From: Mantis religiosa
Lineage: Eukaryota > Arthropoda > Insecta > Mantodea > Mantidae
Direction of reading: 5' to 3'
DNA length: 64,000 nucleotides
Assembly (NCBI GenBank): GCA_030765055.1
Contig: JAUKNK010000057.1
Location: forward strand, 1-64,000
How positions within the stretch are numbered: the stretch's first letter is position 1; each line of letters begins with the position of its first letter. Shown one piece after another: positions 49,291 through 62,494 of the stretch. The position numbers and the translations under genes are program-made. Under the pieces are notes generated by a model, which did no database searches, had not been told where the DNA came from, and saw nothing but the letters and a program-made list of their open reading frames with translations.

Positions 49291-52200
49291 GACGAGCTCC
49301 TAGTTAAACCTAGATGAGCTACTAGGTAGTCCTAGATGAGTTCCTAGATAGTCCTAGACGAGCTCCTAAATAGTCCTAGACGAGCTCCTAGATAAATCTA
49401 GATGAGCTCCTAGATAGTCCTAAATGAACTCCTAGGTAGTCCTAGATGAGCTCCTAGATAGTCCTAGACGAGCTCCTAGATAAACCTTAATGAGCTCCTA
49501 GATAAACCTAGATGAGCTCCTAGATAAACCTAGATGAGCCCCTAGATAGTATAAATGAGCTCCTAGATAGTCCTAGATGAGCTCCTAGATTGTCCTAAAT
49601 GAGCTCCTGGATCGTCCTAGATGAGCTCATAGATAATCCTAGAGGAGCTCCTAGATAGTCCTAGATGAGCTCCTAGATAAACAGAGATGAGCTCCTAGAT
49701 AGTCAAAGATGAGCTCCTAGGTAAACATAGATGAGCTCCTAGATATTCCTAGATGAGCTCCTAGATAAACCGAGATGAGCTCCTAGACAGTCCTAGATGA
49801 GCTCCTAGATAAACCTAGATGAGCTCCTAGATAAACCTAGATGAGCTCCTAGATAGTCCTAGATGAGCTCATAGATATTCCTGGATGAGCTCCTAGATAA
49901 ACCGAGATGAGCTCCTAGATAGTCCTTGATGAGCTCCTAGACAGTCCTAGATGAGCTCCTAGATAAACCTAGATGAGCTCCTAGATAGTCCTAGATGATC
50001 TCCTAGATAAACCTAGACGAGCTCCTAGATAATCCTAGATGAGCTCCTAGAATTTCCTAGATGAGCTCCTAGATAAACCTAGATGAGCTCCTAGATAGTC
50101 CTAGATGAGCTCCTAGATAATCGTGGATGAGGTCCTAGATAAAACAAGATGAGCTCCTAGATAAACCTAAATGAAGTCCTAGGTAAACCCAGATGAGCTC
50201 CTAGATAGTCCTAGACGAGCTCCTAGATCACCCTAGATGAGCTCCTAGATAAACCTAGATGAGCTCCTAGATAAACCTAGATCAGCTCCTATATAAACCT
50301 AGATGAGCTACTAGATAGTCCTAGATGAGCTCCTAGATAGTCCTAGATGAGCTCCTAGATAAACCTAGATGAGCTCCTATATAAACCTAGATGAGCTCAT
50401 AGATAAACCTAGATCAGCTCCTATATAAACCTAGATGAGCTCCTATATAAACTTAGATGAGCCCCTTGATAAACCTAGATAAGCTCCTAGATAGTCCTAG
50501 ACGAGCTCCTAAATAAGCCTAGGTGAGCTACTAGATAGTCCTAGATGAGTTGCCAGATGGTCCTAGATGAGCTCCTAGATAGTCCTAGATGAGTTCCTAG
50601 ATAAACCTATATGAGCTCCTAGATAGTCCTAGATGAGCTCCTAGATAGTCCTAGATGAGCTCCTAGATAAACCTAGATGAGCTCCTATATAAACCTAGAT
50701 GAGCTCATAGATAAACCTAGATCAGCTCCTATATAAACCTAGATGAGCTCCTATATAAACTTAGATGAGCCCCTTGATAAACCTAGATGAGCTCCTAGAT
50801 AGTCCTAGACGAGCTCCTAAATAAGCCTAGGTGAGCTACTAGATAGTCCTAGATGAGTTGCCAGATGGTCCTAGATGAGCTCCTAGATAGTCCTAGATGA
50901 GTTCCTAGATAAACCTATATGAGCTCCTAGATAGTCCTAGATGAGCTCCTAGATAGTCCTAGATGAGCTCCTAGATAAACCTAGAAGAGCTCCTAGATAT
51001 TCCTAGATGAGCTCCTAGATAGTCCTAGTTGAGCTCCTAGATTGTCCTAGACGAGCTCCTAGATAGTCCTAGACGAGCTCCTAGAAAATCATAGATGAGC
51101 TCCTAGGTAATCTTTGGTGAGCTCTTAGATAAACCTAGATGAGCTCCTAGATAATCCTAGATGAGCTCCTAGATATTCCTAGATGAGCTCCTAGATAAAC
51201 CGAGATGAGCTCCTAGATAGTCCTAGATGAGCTCCTAGATAAACCTAGATGAGCTCCTAGATAAACCTTGATAAGTTCATAGATAAACCTAGATGAGCTC
51301 CTAGATAGTCCCAGATGAGCTCCTAGACAAACCTAGATCAGATCCTAGATAAACCTAGATGAGCTGCTAGATAATCCTAGATGAGCTCATAGATAAACCT
51401 ATATGAGCCCCTAGATAGTCCTAGACGAGCTCTTAGATCAACCTAGATGAGCTCCTAGATAGTCCTAGGTGAGCTCCTAGATATTCCTAGACGAGCTCCT
51501 AGATAGTCCTAGATGAGCTCCTAGATAGTGCAAGATGAGCTCCTAGATAGTCCTAGATTATTTCCTAGATAGTCCTAGACGAGCTCCTAGATAGTCCTAG
51601 CCGAGCTCCTAGATAAACCTAGATGAGCTCCTAGATAGTCCTAGATGAGCTCCTAGATAGTCCTAGATGAGCTCCTAGATAAACCTAGATTAGCTCCTAG
51701 ATAAACCTAGATGAGCTCATAGATAAACCTAGATGAGCTCCTAGATAGTCCCAGATGAGCTCCTCGACAAACCTAGATCAGATTCTAGATAAATATAGAT
51801 GAGCTGCTAGATAATCCTTGATGAGCTCCTAGATAAACCTTGATGAGCTCCTAGATAGTCCTAGACGAGCTCATAGATCAACCTAGATGAGCTCCTAGAT
51901 AGTCCTAGATGAGCTCCTAGTTAGTCCTAGACGAGCTCCTAGATAAACCTAGAAGAGCTACTAGATAGTCCGAGATGAGTTCCTAGATAGTCCCAGATGA
52001 CCTCCTAGATAGTCCTAGATGATCTCCTAGATAAACCTAGATGAGCTCCTAGATAGTCCTAGATGAGTTCCTAGATAGTCCTAGACGAGCTCCTAGATAG
52101 TCCTAGATGAGCTCCTAGATAGTCCTAGATGAGCTCCTAGATAGTCCTAGACGAGTGCCTAGATAAACCTAGATAGGCTACTAGATAGTCCTAGATGAGT

Positions 52201-55200
52201 TCCTAGATAGTCATAGACGAGCTCCTAGATAGTCCTAGATGAGCTCCTAGATAAACCTAGATGAGCTCCTAGATAGTCCTAGACGAGCTCCTAGATAAAC
52301 CTAGATGAGCTCCTAGATAGTTCTAGATGAGCTCCTAGATAGTCCTAGATGAGCTTCTACATAGTCCTAGACCAGCTCCTAGATAAACCTTGATGAGCTC
52401 CTAGATAATCCTAGACGAGCTCCTAGAAAAAACTTAGATGAGCTCCTAGATAGTCCTAGATGAGCTCCTATATAAACCTAGATGAGCTACAAGATAGTTC
52501 TAGATGAGCTCCTAGATAGTCCTAGATGAGCTCCTAGATAAACCTAGATGAGCTCCTAGATAAACCTAGATTAGCTCATAGATAAAACTAGATGAGCTCC
52601 TAGATAATCCTAGATGAGGTCCTAGATAAACCAAGATGAGCTGCTAGATAAACCTAGATGACATCCTAGATAAACCTAGATGAGCTGCTAGATTGTCCAA
52701 GACCAGCTCCTAGATAAACCTAGATGAGCTCCTAGATAGTCCTAGACGAGCTCCTAGATCAACCTAGATGAGCTCCTAGATAGTCCTAGATGAGCTCCTA
52801 GATAAACCTAGATGAGCTCCTAGATAGTCCAGGACGAGCTCCTAGATAAACCTAGATGAGCTACTAGATAGTCCTAGATAAGTTCCTAGATAGTCCTAGA
52901 TGAGCTCCTAGATAGTCCTAGATGGGCTCCTAGATAAACCTAGATGAGCTCCTAGATATTCCTAGAAGAGCTCCTACATAGTCCTAGATGAGTTCCTAGA
53001 TAGTCCTAGACGAGCTCCTAGATAGTCCTAGACGAGCTCCTAGGTAATCCTAGATGAGCTCCTAGATAATCCTAGATGAGCTCCTAGATAAACCTAAATG
53101 AGCTCCTAGATAAACCTAAATGAGCTCCTAGATAGTCCTAGATCAGCTCCTAGATAAACCTAGATGAGCTCCTAGATATTCCTAGAAGAGCTCCTACAAA
53201 GTCCTAGATGAGTTCCTAGATAGTCCTAGACGAGCTCCAAATAGGCCTAGACGAGCTCCTAGATAATCCTAGATGAGCTCCTAGATAATCATAGATGAGC
53301 TCCTAGATAATCCTAGATGAGCTCCTAGATAAACTTAGATGACCTGCTAGATAATCCTAGATGAGCTCCTAGATATTCCTAGATGAGCTACTAGATAGTC
53401 CTAGATGAGTTGCCAGATAGTCCTAGATGAGCTCCTAGATAGTCCTAGATGAGCTCCTAGATAAACCTATATGAGCTCCTAGATAGTCCTAGATGAGCTC
53501 CTAGATAGTCCTAGATGAGCTCCTAGATAAACCTAGAAGAGCTCCTAGATATTCCTAGATGAGCTCCTAGATAGTCCTAGTTGAGCTCCTAGATTGTCCT
53601 AGACGAGCTCCTAGATAGTCCTAGACGAGCTCCTAGAAAATCATAGATGAGCTCCTAGGTAATCTTTGGTGAGCTCTTAGATAAACCTAGATGAGCTCCT
53701 AGATAATCCTAGATGAGCTCCTAGATATTCCTAGATGAGCTCCTAGATAAACCGAGATGAGCTCCTAGATAGTCCTAGATGAGCTCCTAGATAAACCTAG
53801 ATGAGCTCCTAGATAAACCTAGATAAGTTCATAGATAAACCTAGATGAGCTCCTAGATAGTCACAGATGAGCTCCTAGACAAACCTAGATCAGATCCTAG
53901 ATAAACCTAGATGAGCTGCTAGATAATCCTAGATGAGCTCATAGATAAACCTATATGAGCCCCTAGATAGTCCTAGACCAGCTCTTAGATCAACCTAGAT
54001 GAGCTCCTAGATAGTCCTAGATGAGCTCCTAGATATTCCTAGACGAGCTCCTAGATAGTCCTAGATGAGCTCCTAGATAGTGCAAGATGAGCTCCTAGAT
54101 AGTCCTAGATTATTTCCTAGATAGTCCTAGACGAGCTCCTAGATAGTCCTAGCCGAGCTCCTAGATAAACCTAGATGAGCTCCTAGATAGTCCTAGATGA
54201 GCTCCTAGATAGTCCTAGATGAGCTCCTAGATAAACCTAGATTAGCTCCTAGATAAACCTAGATGAGCTCATAGATAAACCTAGATGAGCTCCTAGATAG
54301 TCCCAGATGAGCTCCTCGACAAACCTAGATCAGATTCTAGATAAATATAGATGAGCTGCTAGATAATCCTTGATGAGCTCCTAGATAAACCTAGATGAGC
54401 TCCTAGATAGTCCTAGACGAGCTCATAGATCAACCTAGATGAGCTCCTAGATAGTCCTAGATGAGCTCCTAGTTAGTCCTAGACGAGCTCCTAGATAAAC
54501 CTAGAAGAGCTACTAGATAGTCCGAGATGAGTTCCTAGATAGTCCCAGATGACCTCCTAGATAGTCCTAGATGATCTCCTAGATAAGCCTAGATGAGCTC
54601 CTAGATAGTCCTAGATGAGTTCCTAGATAGTCCTAGACGAGCTCCTAGATAGTCCTAGATGAGCTCCTAGATAGTCCTAGATGAGCTCCTAGATAGTCCT
54701 AGACGAGTGCTTAGATAAACCTAGATAGGCTACTAGATAGTCCTAGATGAGTTCCTAGATAGTCATAGACGAGCTCCTAGATAGTCCTAGATGAGCTCCT
54801 AGATAAACCTAGATGAGCTCCTAGATAGTCCTAGACGAGCTCCTAGATAAACCTAGATGAGCTCCTAGATAGTTCTAGATGAGCTCCTAGATAGTCCTAG
54901 ATGAGCTTCTACATAGTCCTAGACGAGCTCCTAGATAAACCTTGATGAGCTCCTAGATAATCCTAGACGAGCTCCTAGAAAAAACTTAGATGAGCTCCTA
55001 GATAGTCCTAGATGAGCTCCTATATAAACCTAGATGAGCTACAAGATAGTTCTAGATGAGCTCCTAGATAGTCCTAGATGAGCTCCTAGATAGTCCTAGA
55101 TGAGCTCCTAGATAAACCTAGATGAGCTCCTAGATAAACCTAGATTAGCTCATAGATAAAACTAGATGAGCTCCTAGATAATCCTAGATGAGGTCCTAGA

Positions 55201-58200
55201 TAAACCTAGATGAGGTCCTAGATAAACCAAGATGAGCTGCTAGATAAACCTAGATGAGATCCTAGATAAACCTAGATGAGCTGCTAGATTGTCCAAGACG
55301 AGCTCCTAGATAAACCTAGATGAGCTCCTAGATAGTCCTAGACGAGCTCCTAGATCAACCTAGATGAGCTCCTAGATAGTCCTAGATGAGCTCCTAGATA
55401 AACCTAGATGAGCTCCTAGATAGTCCAGGACGAGCTCCTAGATAAACCTAGATGAGCTACTAGATAGTCCTAGATAAGTTCCTAGATAGTCCTAGATGAG
55501 CTCCTAGATAGTCCTAGATGGGCTCCTAGATAAACCTAGATGAGCTCCTAGATATTCCTAGAAGAGCTCCTACATAGTCCTAGATGAGTTCCTAGATAGT
55601 CCTAGACGAGCTCCTAGATAGTCCTAGACGAGCTCCTAGGTAATCCTAGATGAGCTCCTAGATAATCCTAGATGAGCTCCTAGATAAACCTAAATGAGCT
55701 CCTAGATAGTCCTAGATCAGCTCCTAGATAAACCTAGATGAGCTCCTAGATATTCCTAGAAGAGCTCCTACAAAGTCCTAGATGAGTTCCTAGATAGTCC
55801 TAGACGAGCTCCTAGATAGGCCTAGACGAGCTCCTAGATAATCCTAGACGAGCTCCTAGATAATCATAGATGAGCTCCTAGATAAACCTAGATGAGCTCC
55901 TAGATAAACTTAGATGACCTCCTAGATAATCCTAGATGAGCTCCTAGATATTCCTAGATGAGCTCCTAGATAAACAGAGATGAGCGCCTAGATAGTCCTA
56001 GATGAGCTCCTAGATAAACCTACATGAGCTCATAGATAAATCTACATGAGCTCATAGATAAACCTAGATGAGCTCCTATATAGTCCCAGATGAGCTCATA
56101 GACAAACCTAGATCAGATCCTAGATAAACCTAGATGAGCTGCTAGATAGTCCCAGATGAGCTCCTAGATAAACCTAGATGAGCCCCTAGATAATCCTAGA
56201 TGAGCTCCTAGATATTCCTAGAAGAGCTCCTAGATAAACAGAGATGAGCTCCTAGATACTTAGATGTGCTCCTAGATAATCCTAGATGAGCTCCTAAGTA
56301 GTCCTAGACGAGCTCCTAGATAAACCTAGATGAGCTCCTAGATAGTCCTAGACGAGCTCCTAGATAGTCCTACATGAGCTCCTAGATAAACCTAGTTGAG
56401 CTCCTAGATAGTCCTAGACGAGCTCCTAGATAAACCTAGATGAGCTCCTAGATAGTCCTAGACGAGCTCCTAGATAGGCCTAGACGAGCTCCTAGATAAT
56501 CCTAGATGAGCTCCTAGATAATCATAGATGAGCTCCTAGATAATCTTAGATGAGCTAATAGATAAACTTAGATGACCTCCTAGATAATCCTAGATGAGCT
56601 CCTAGATATTCCTAGATGAGCTCCTAGATAAACAGAGATGAGCGCGTAGATAGTCCTAGATGAGCTCCTAGATAAACCTACATGAGCTCATAGATAAATC
56701 TACATGAGCTCATAGATAAACCTAGATGAGCTCCTATATAGTCCCAGATAAGCTCCTAGACAAACCTAGATCAGATCCTAGATAAACCTAGATGAGCTGC
56801 TAGATAGTCCCAGATGAGCTCCTAGATAAACCTAGATGAGCTCCTAGATAATCCTAGATGAGCTCCTAGATATTCCTAGAAGAGCTCCTAGATAAACAGA
56901 GATGAGCTCCTAGATAGACAGATGTGCTCCTAGATAATCCTAGATGAGCTCCTAAGTAGTCCTAGACGAGCTCCTAGATAAACCTAGATGAGCTCCTAGA
57001 TAGTCCTAGACGAGCTCCTAGATAGTCCTACATGAGCTCCTAGATAAACCTAGATGAGCTCCTAGATAGTCCTAGACGAGCTCCTAGATAAACCTAGATG
57101 AGCTTCTATATAGTCCTAGACGAGCTCCTAGATCAACCCAGATGAGCTCCTAGATAGTCCTAGATGAGCTCCTAGATAAAACTAGATGAGCTCCTAGATA
57201 GTCCTAGACGAGCTCCTAGATAGTCCTAGACGAGCTACTAGATAATCCTAGATGAGCTCCTAGATAATCCTAGATGAGCTCCTAGATAGTCCTAGACGAG
57301 CTCCTAGATAAACGTAGATGAGCTCCTAGATAGTCCTAGACTAGCTCCTAGATCAACCTAGATGAGCTCCTAGATAGTCATAGATGAGCTCCTAGATAAA
57401 CCTAGATGAGCTCCTAGATAGTCCTAGACGAGCCCCTGGATAAACCTAAATAAGCTCCTATGTAGTCCTAGATAAGCTCCTAGATAAACCTAGATAAGCT
57501 CCTATATAGTCCTAGATGAGCTCCTAGAAAAACCTAGATGAGCTCCTATAAAGTCCTAGATAAGATCCTAGATAAACATAGATGAGCTCCTATATAGTCC
57601 TAGATAAGCTCCTAGATAAACCTAGATAAGCTCCTAGATAAACCTAGATAAGCTCCTATATAGTCCTAGATAAGCTCCTAGATAAACCTAGATAAGCTCC
57701 TAGATAGTCCCAGATGAGCTCCTAGACAAACCTAGATCAGATCCTAGATAAACCTAGATGAGCTGCTAGATAGTCCTAGATGAGCTCCTAGATAATCCTA
57801 GATGAGCTCCTAGATAGTCCTAGACGAGCTCCTAGATAAAACTAGATGAGCTCCTAGATAGTCCTAGACGAGCTCCTAGATCAACCTAGATGAGCTCCTA
57901 GATAGTCCTAGATGAGCTCCTAGATAAACCTAGATGAGCTCCTAGATAGTCCTAGACGAGCTCCTAGATAGTCCTAGACGAGCTCCTATATAAACCTAGA
58001 TGAGCTCCTAGATAGTCCTAGACGAGCTCCTATATCAACCTAGATGAGCTCCTAGATAGTCCTAGATGAGCTCCTAGATAAACCTAGATGAGCTCGTGGA
58101 TAGTCCTAGACGAGCTCGTGGATAGTCCTAGACGAGCTCCTAGATAGTCCTAGACGAGCTCCTAGATAAACCTAGATGAGCTCCTAGATAGTCCTAGCCG

Positions 58201-61200
58201 AGCTCCTAGATCAACCTATATGAGCTCCTAGATAGTCCTAGACGAGCTCCTGGATAAACCTAGATGAGCTCCTAGATAGTCCTAGACGAGGTCCTAGATA
58301 AACCTAGATGAGCTCCTAGATAAACCTAGATGAGCTCCTAGATAGTCCTAGACGAGCTCCTAGATCAACCTAGATGAGCTCCTAGATAGTCCTAGACGAG
58401 CTCCTGGATAAACCTAGATGAGCTCCTAGATAGTCCTAGACGAGCTCCTAGATCAACCTAGATGAGCTCCTAGATAAACCTAGATGAGCTCCTAGATAAA
58501 CCTAGATGAGCTCCTAGATAGTCCTAGACGAGCTCCTAGATAAACCTAGATGAGCTCCTGGATAAACCTAGATGAGCTCCTAGATAGTCCTCAACGAGCT
58601 CCTAGATAAACCTAGGTGAGATCCTAGATAGTCCTAGATGAGCTCCTAGATAAACCTAGATGAGCTCCTAGATAGTCCTAGACGAGCTCCTGGATAAACA
58701 TAGATAAGCTCCTATATAGTCCTAGATAAGCTCCTATTTAAACCTAGATAAGCTCCTATATAGTCCTAGATGAGCTCCTAGAAAAACCTAGATGAGCTCC
58801 TATATAGTCCAAAATAAGCTCCTAGATAAACATAGATGAGCTCCTATATAGTCCTAGATAAGCTCCTAGATAAACCTAGATAAGCTCCTATATAGTCCTA
58901 GATAAGCTCCTAGATAAACATAGATAAGCTCCTAGATAGTCCCAGATGAGCTCCTAGACAACCCTAGATCAGATCCTAGATAAACCTAGATGAGCTGCTA
59001 GATAGGCTCAGATGAGCTCCTAGATAAACCTAGATGAGCTCCTAGATAATCCTAGATGAGTTCCTAGATATTCCTGGATTAGCTCCTAGATAAACCGAGA
59101 TGAGCTCCTAGATAGTCCTAGATGAGCTCCTAGATAATCCTAGACGAGCTCCTAGATAATCCTAGATGAGCTCTTAGATAATCCTAGACGAGCTCCTGGA
59201 TAAACCTAGATGAGCTCCTAGATAGTCCTAGACGAGCTCCTAGATCAACCTAGATGAGCTCCTAGATAGTCCTAGACGAGCTCCTAGATAAACCTAGATG
59301 AGCTCCTAGATAGTCCTAGATGATCTCCTAGATAAACCTAGATGAGCTCCTAGATATTCCTAGATGAGCTCCTAGATAAACCTAGATGAGCTCCTAGATA
59401 GTCCTAGACGAGCTCCTAGATCAACCTAGATGAGCTCCTAGATAGTCCTAGATGAGATCCTAGATAAACCTAGATGAGCTCCTAGATAGTCCTAGTCGAG
59501 CTCCTGGATAAACCTAGATAAGCTCCTATATAGTCCTAGATAAGCTCCTAGATAAACCTAGATAATCTCCTATATAGTCCTAGATGAGCTCCTAGAAAAA
59601 CCTAGATGAGCTCCTATGTAGTCCTAGATAAGCTCCTAGATAAACCTAGATAAGCTCCTATATAGTCCTAGATAAGCTCCTAGATAAACCTAGATGAGCT
59701 CCTATATAGTCCTAGATAAGCTCCTATATAAACCTAGATAAGGTCCTATATAGTCCTAGATAAGCTCCTAGATAAACCTAGATAAGCTCCTATATAGTCC
59801 TAGATAAGCTCGTATATAGTCCTAGATAACCTCCTAGATAGTCCTAGATGAGCTCCTGGATAAACCTAGATAAGCTCCTATATAGTCCTAGATAAGCTCT
59901 TAGAAAAACCTAGATGAGCTCCTATATAGTCCTAGATAAGCTCCTAGATAAACCTAGATGAGCTCCTATATAGTCCTAGATAAGCTCCTAGACAAACCTA
60001 GATAAGCTCCTATATAGTCCTAGATAAGCTCCTAGATAAACCTAGATAAGCTCCTATATAGTCCTAGATGAGCTCCTAGAAAAACCTAGATGAGCTCCTA
60101 TATAGTCCTAGATAAGCTCCTAGATAAACATAGATGAGCTCCTATATAGTCCTAGATAAGCTCCTAGATAAACCTAGATAAGCTCCTATATAGTCCTAGA
60201 TAAGCTCATAGATAAACCTAGATAAGCTCCTGTATAGTCCTAGACGAGCTCCTAGATAATCCTAGATGAGCTCCTAGTTAATCCTAGATGAGCTCCTAGA
60301 TAATCCTAGACGAGCTCCTTGATAGTCCTAGAGGACCTCCTAGATAAACCTAGATGAGCTCCTAGATAGTCCTAGACGAGCTCCTAGATCAACCTAGATG
60401 CGCTCCTAAATAGTCCTAGATGAGCTCCTTGATAAACCTAGATGAGCTCCTAGATAGTCCTAGATAGTCCCAGAGGAGCTCCCGGATAAACCTAGATAAG
60501 CTCCTATATAGTCCTAGATAAGCTCCTAGATAAACCTAGATAATCTCCTATATAGTCCTAGATGAGCTCCTAGAAAAACCTAGATGAGCTCCTATATAGT
60601 CCTTGATAAGCTCCTAGATGAACCTAGATGAGCTCCTATATAGTCCTAGATAAGCTCCTAGATAAACCTAGATAAGCTCCTATATAGTCCTAGATAAGCT
60701 CATAGATATACCTAGATAAGCTCCTATATAGTCCTAGATAAGCTCCTATATAGTCCCAGACTATCTCCTAGATAGTCCTAGACAAATCCTAGACAAGTCC
60801 TAGACAAGTCCTAGACAGTCCTACACTATCTCCTAGATAGTCCTAGACCAATTCTAGAAAGTCCTAGACAAATCCTAGACAAGTCCTAGACAAGTCCTAG
60901 ATAGTCCTAGACTATCTCCTAGATAGTCTTAGACAAATCCTAGATAGTCCTAGACAAATCCTAGACAAGTCCTAGACAAGTCCTAGATAGTCCTAGACTA
61001 TCTGCTAGATAGTCCTAGACTATCTCCTATATAGTCCTAGACAAATCCTAGATAGTCCTAAACAAACTCCTTGATAGTCCTAGACTACTCCTAGATAGTC
61101 CTAGACTATCTCCTAGATAGTCCTAGACAAATCCAAAATAGTCCTAGACAAATCCTAGACAAGTCCTAGATAGTCCTAGACTATCTCCTAGTTAGTCCTA

Positions 61201-62269
61201 GACTATCTCCTAGATAGTGCTAGACAAATCCTCGATAGTCCTAGACAAGTCCTAGATAGTCCTAGACTATCTCCTAGATAGTCCTAGACTATCCCCAAGA
61301 AAGTCCTAGACAAATCCTAGATAGTCCTAAACAAACTCCTAGATAGTCCTAGACTATCTCCTAGATAGTCCTAGACAAATCCTGAATAGTCCTAGACAAA
61401 TCCTAGACAAGTCCTAGGTAGTCCTAGACTATCTCCTAGATAGTCCTAGACTATCTCCTAGATAGTGCTAGACAAATCCTCGATAGTCCTAGACAAGTCC
61501 TAGATAGTCCTAGACTATCTCCTAGATAGTCATAGACTATCCCCTAGATAGTCCTAGACAAATCCTAGATAGTCCTAAACAAAGTCCTAGATAGTCCTAG
61601 ACTACTCCTAGATAGTCCTAGACAAATCCTAGATGGTCCTAGACAAATAATAGACAAGTCCTAGACAAGTCCTAATTAGTCCTAGACAAATCCTAGATAA
61701 TCCTAGACAAAACCTAGACAAGTCCTAGATAAACCTAGATAAGCTCATATATAGTCCTAGATGAGCTCCTTAATAAACCTAGATAAGCTCATATATAGTC
61801 CTAGATGAAGTCCTAGATTAACCTAGATGAGCTCCTAGATAAACCTAGATAAGCTCATATATAGTCCTAGATGAGCTCCTAGATAAACCTAGATGAGCTC
61901 CTAGATAAACCTAGATGAGCTCCTAGATAAACCTAGATAAGCTCCTATATAGTCCTAGATGAGCTCCTAGATAAACCTAGATGAGCTCCTAGATATTCTT
62001 AAATGAGCTCCTAGATAAGCCGAGATAAGCTCCTAGATAAACCTAGATGAGCTCCTAGATAAACCTAGATGAGCTCCTAGATAAACCTAGATAAGCTCGT
62101 ATATAGTCCTAGATAAGCTCATAGATAAACCTAGATAAGCTCCTATATAGTCCCAGATGAGCTCCTAGATAAACTTAGATAATCTCGTATATAGTCCTAG
62201 ATGAGCTCCTAGATAAACCTAGATAATCTCGTATATAATCCTAGATAAGCTCCGATATAGTCCTAGATG
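49291..62269. repeat. CTAG satellite block (copy 3)
   Basis: This has the same sub-array order as 1-12895. Relative to copy 1 it gains a monomer near 50.44 kb, loses one near 52.5 kb and gains one near 55.2 kb (GATGAGGTCC doubled), leaving a net offset of 49374 bp. Scattered substitutions are seen, such as GACAGATGTG for GTCAGATGTG near 56.92 kb and CTGTATAG for CTATATAG near 60.23 kb. Confidence 0.95.
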
Positions 62270-62494
62270 AGAATGGTCATCTTCACCGTTACGATCCGTC
62301 GCACGGTTTAGGAGCTACGGCTCTGGCGGGAAAACGGCGTTGCCTTCGGGGGCTGATTTCTGGGCCGCGGTCGGGCGGACGGGGACCAAACTCGGTATTC
62401 CGTGGTTATATTACCTCCCCTAACAGGATCGGTGGTCAAAAACTTTATATCTATACCGCAAGCCCGTCACCGCCCCTATTTATGTCCTCCGCCA
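62270..62494. repeat. Embedded fragment of the CpG-rich domain (copy 3)
   Basis: This is the equivalent of 12896-13120, with the same endpoints and one visible substitution (GTTGCC for GTTACC near 62340). Confidence 0.93.
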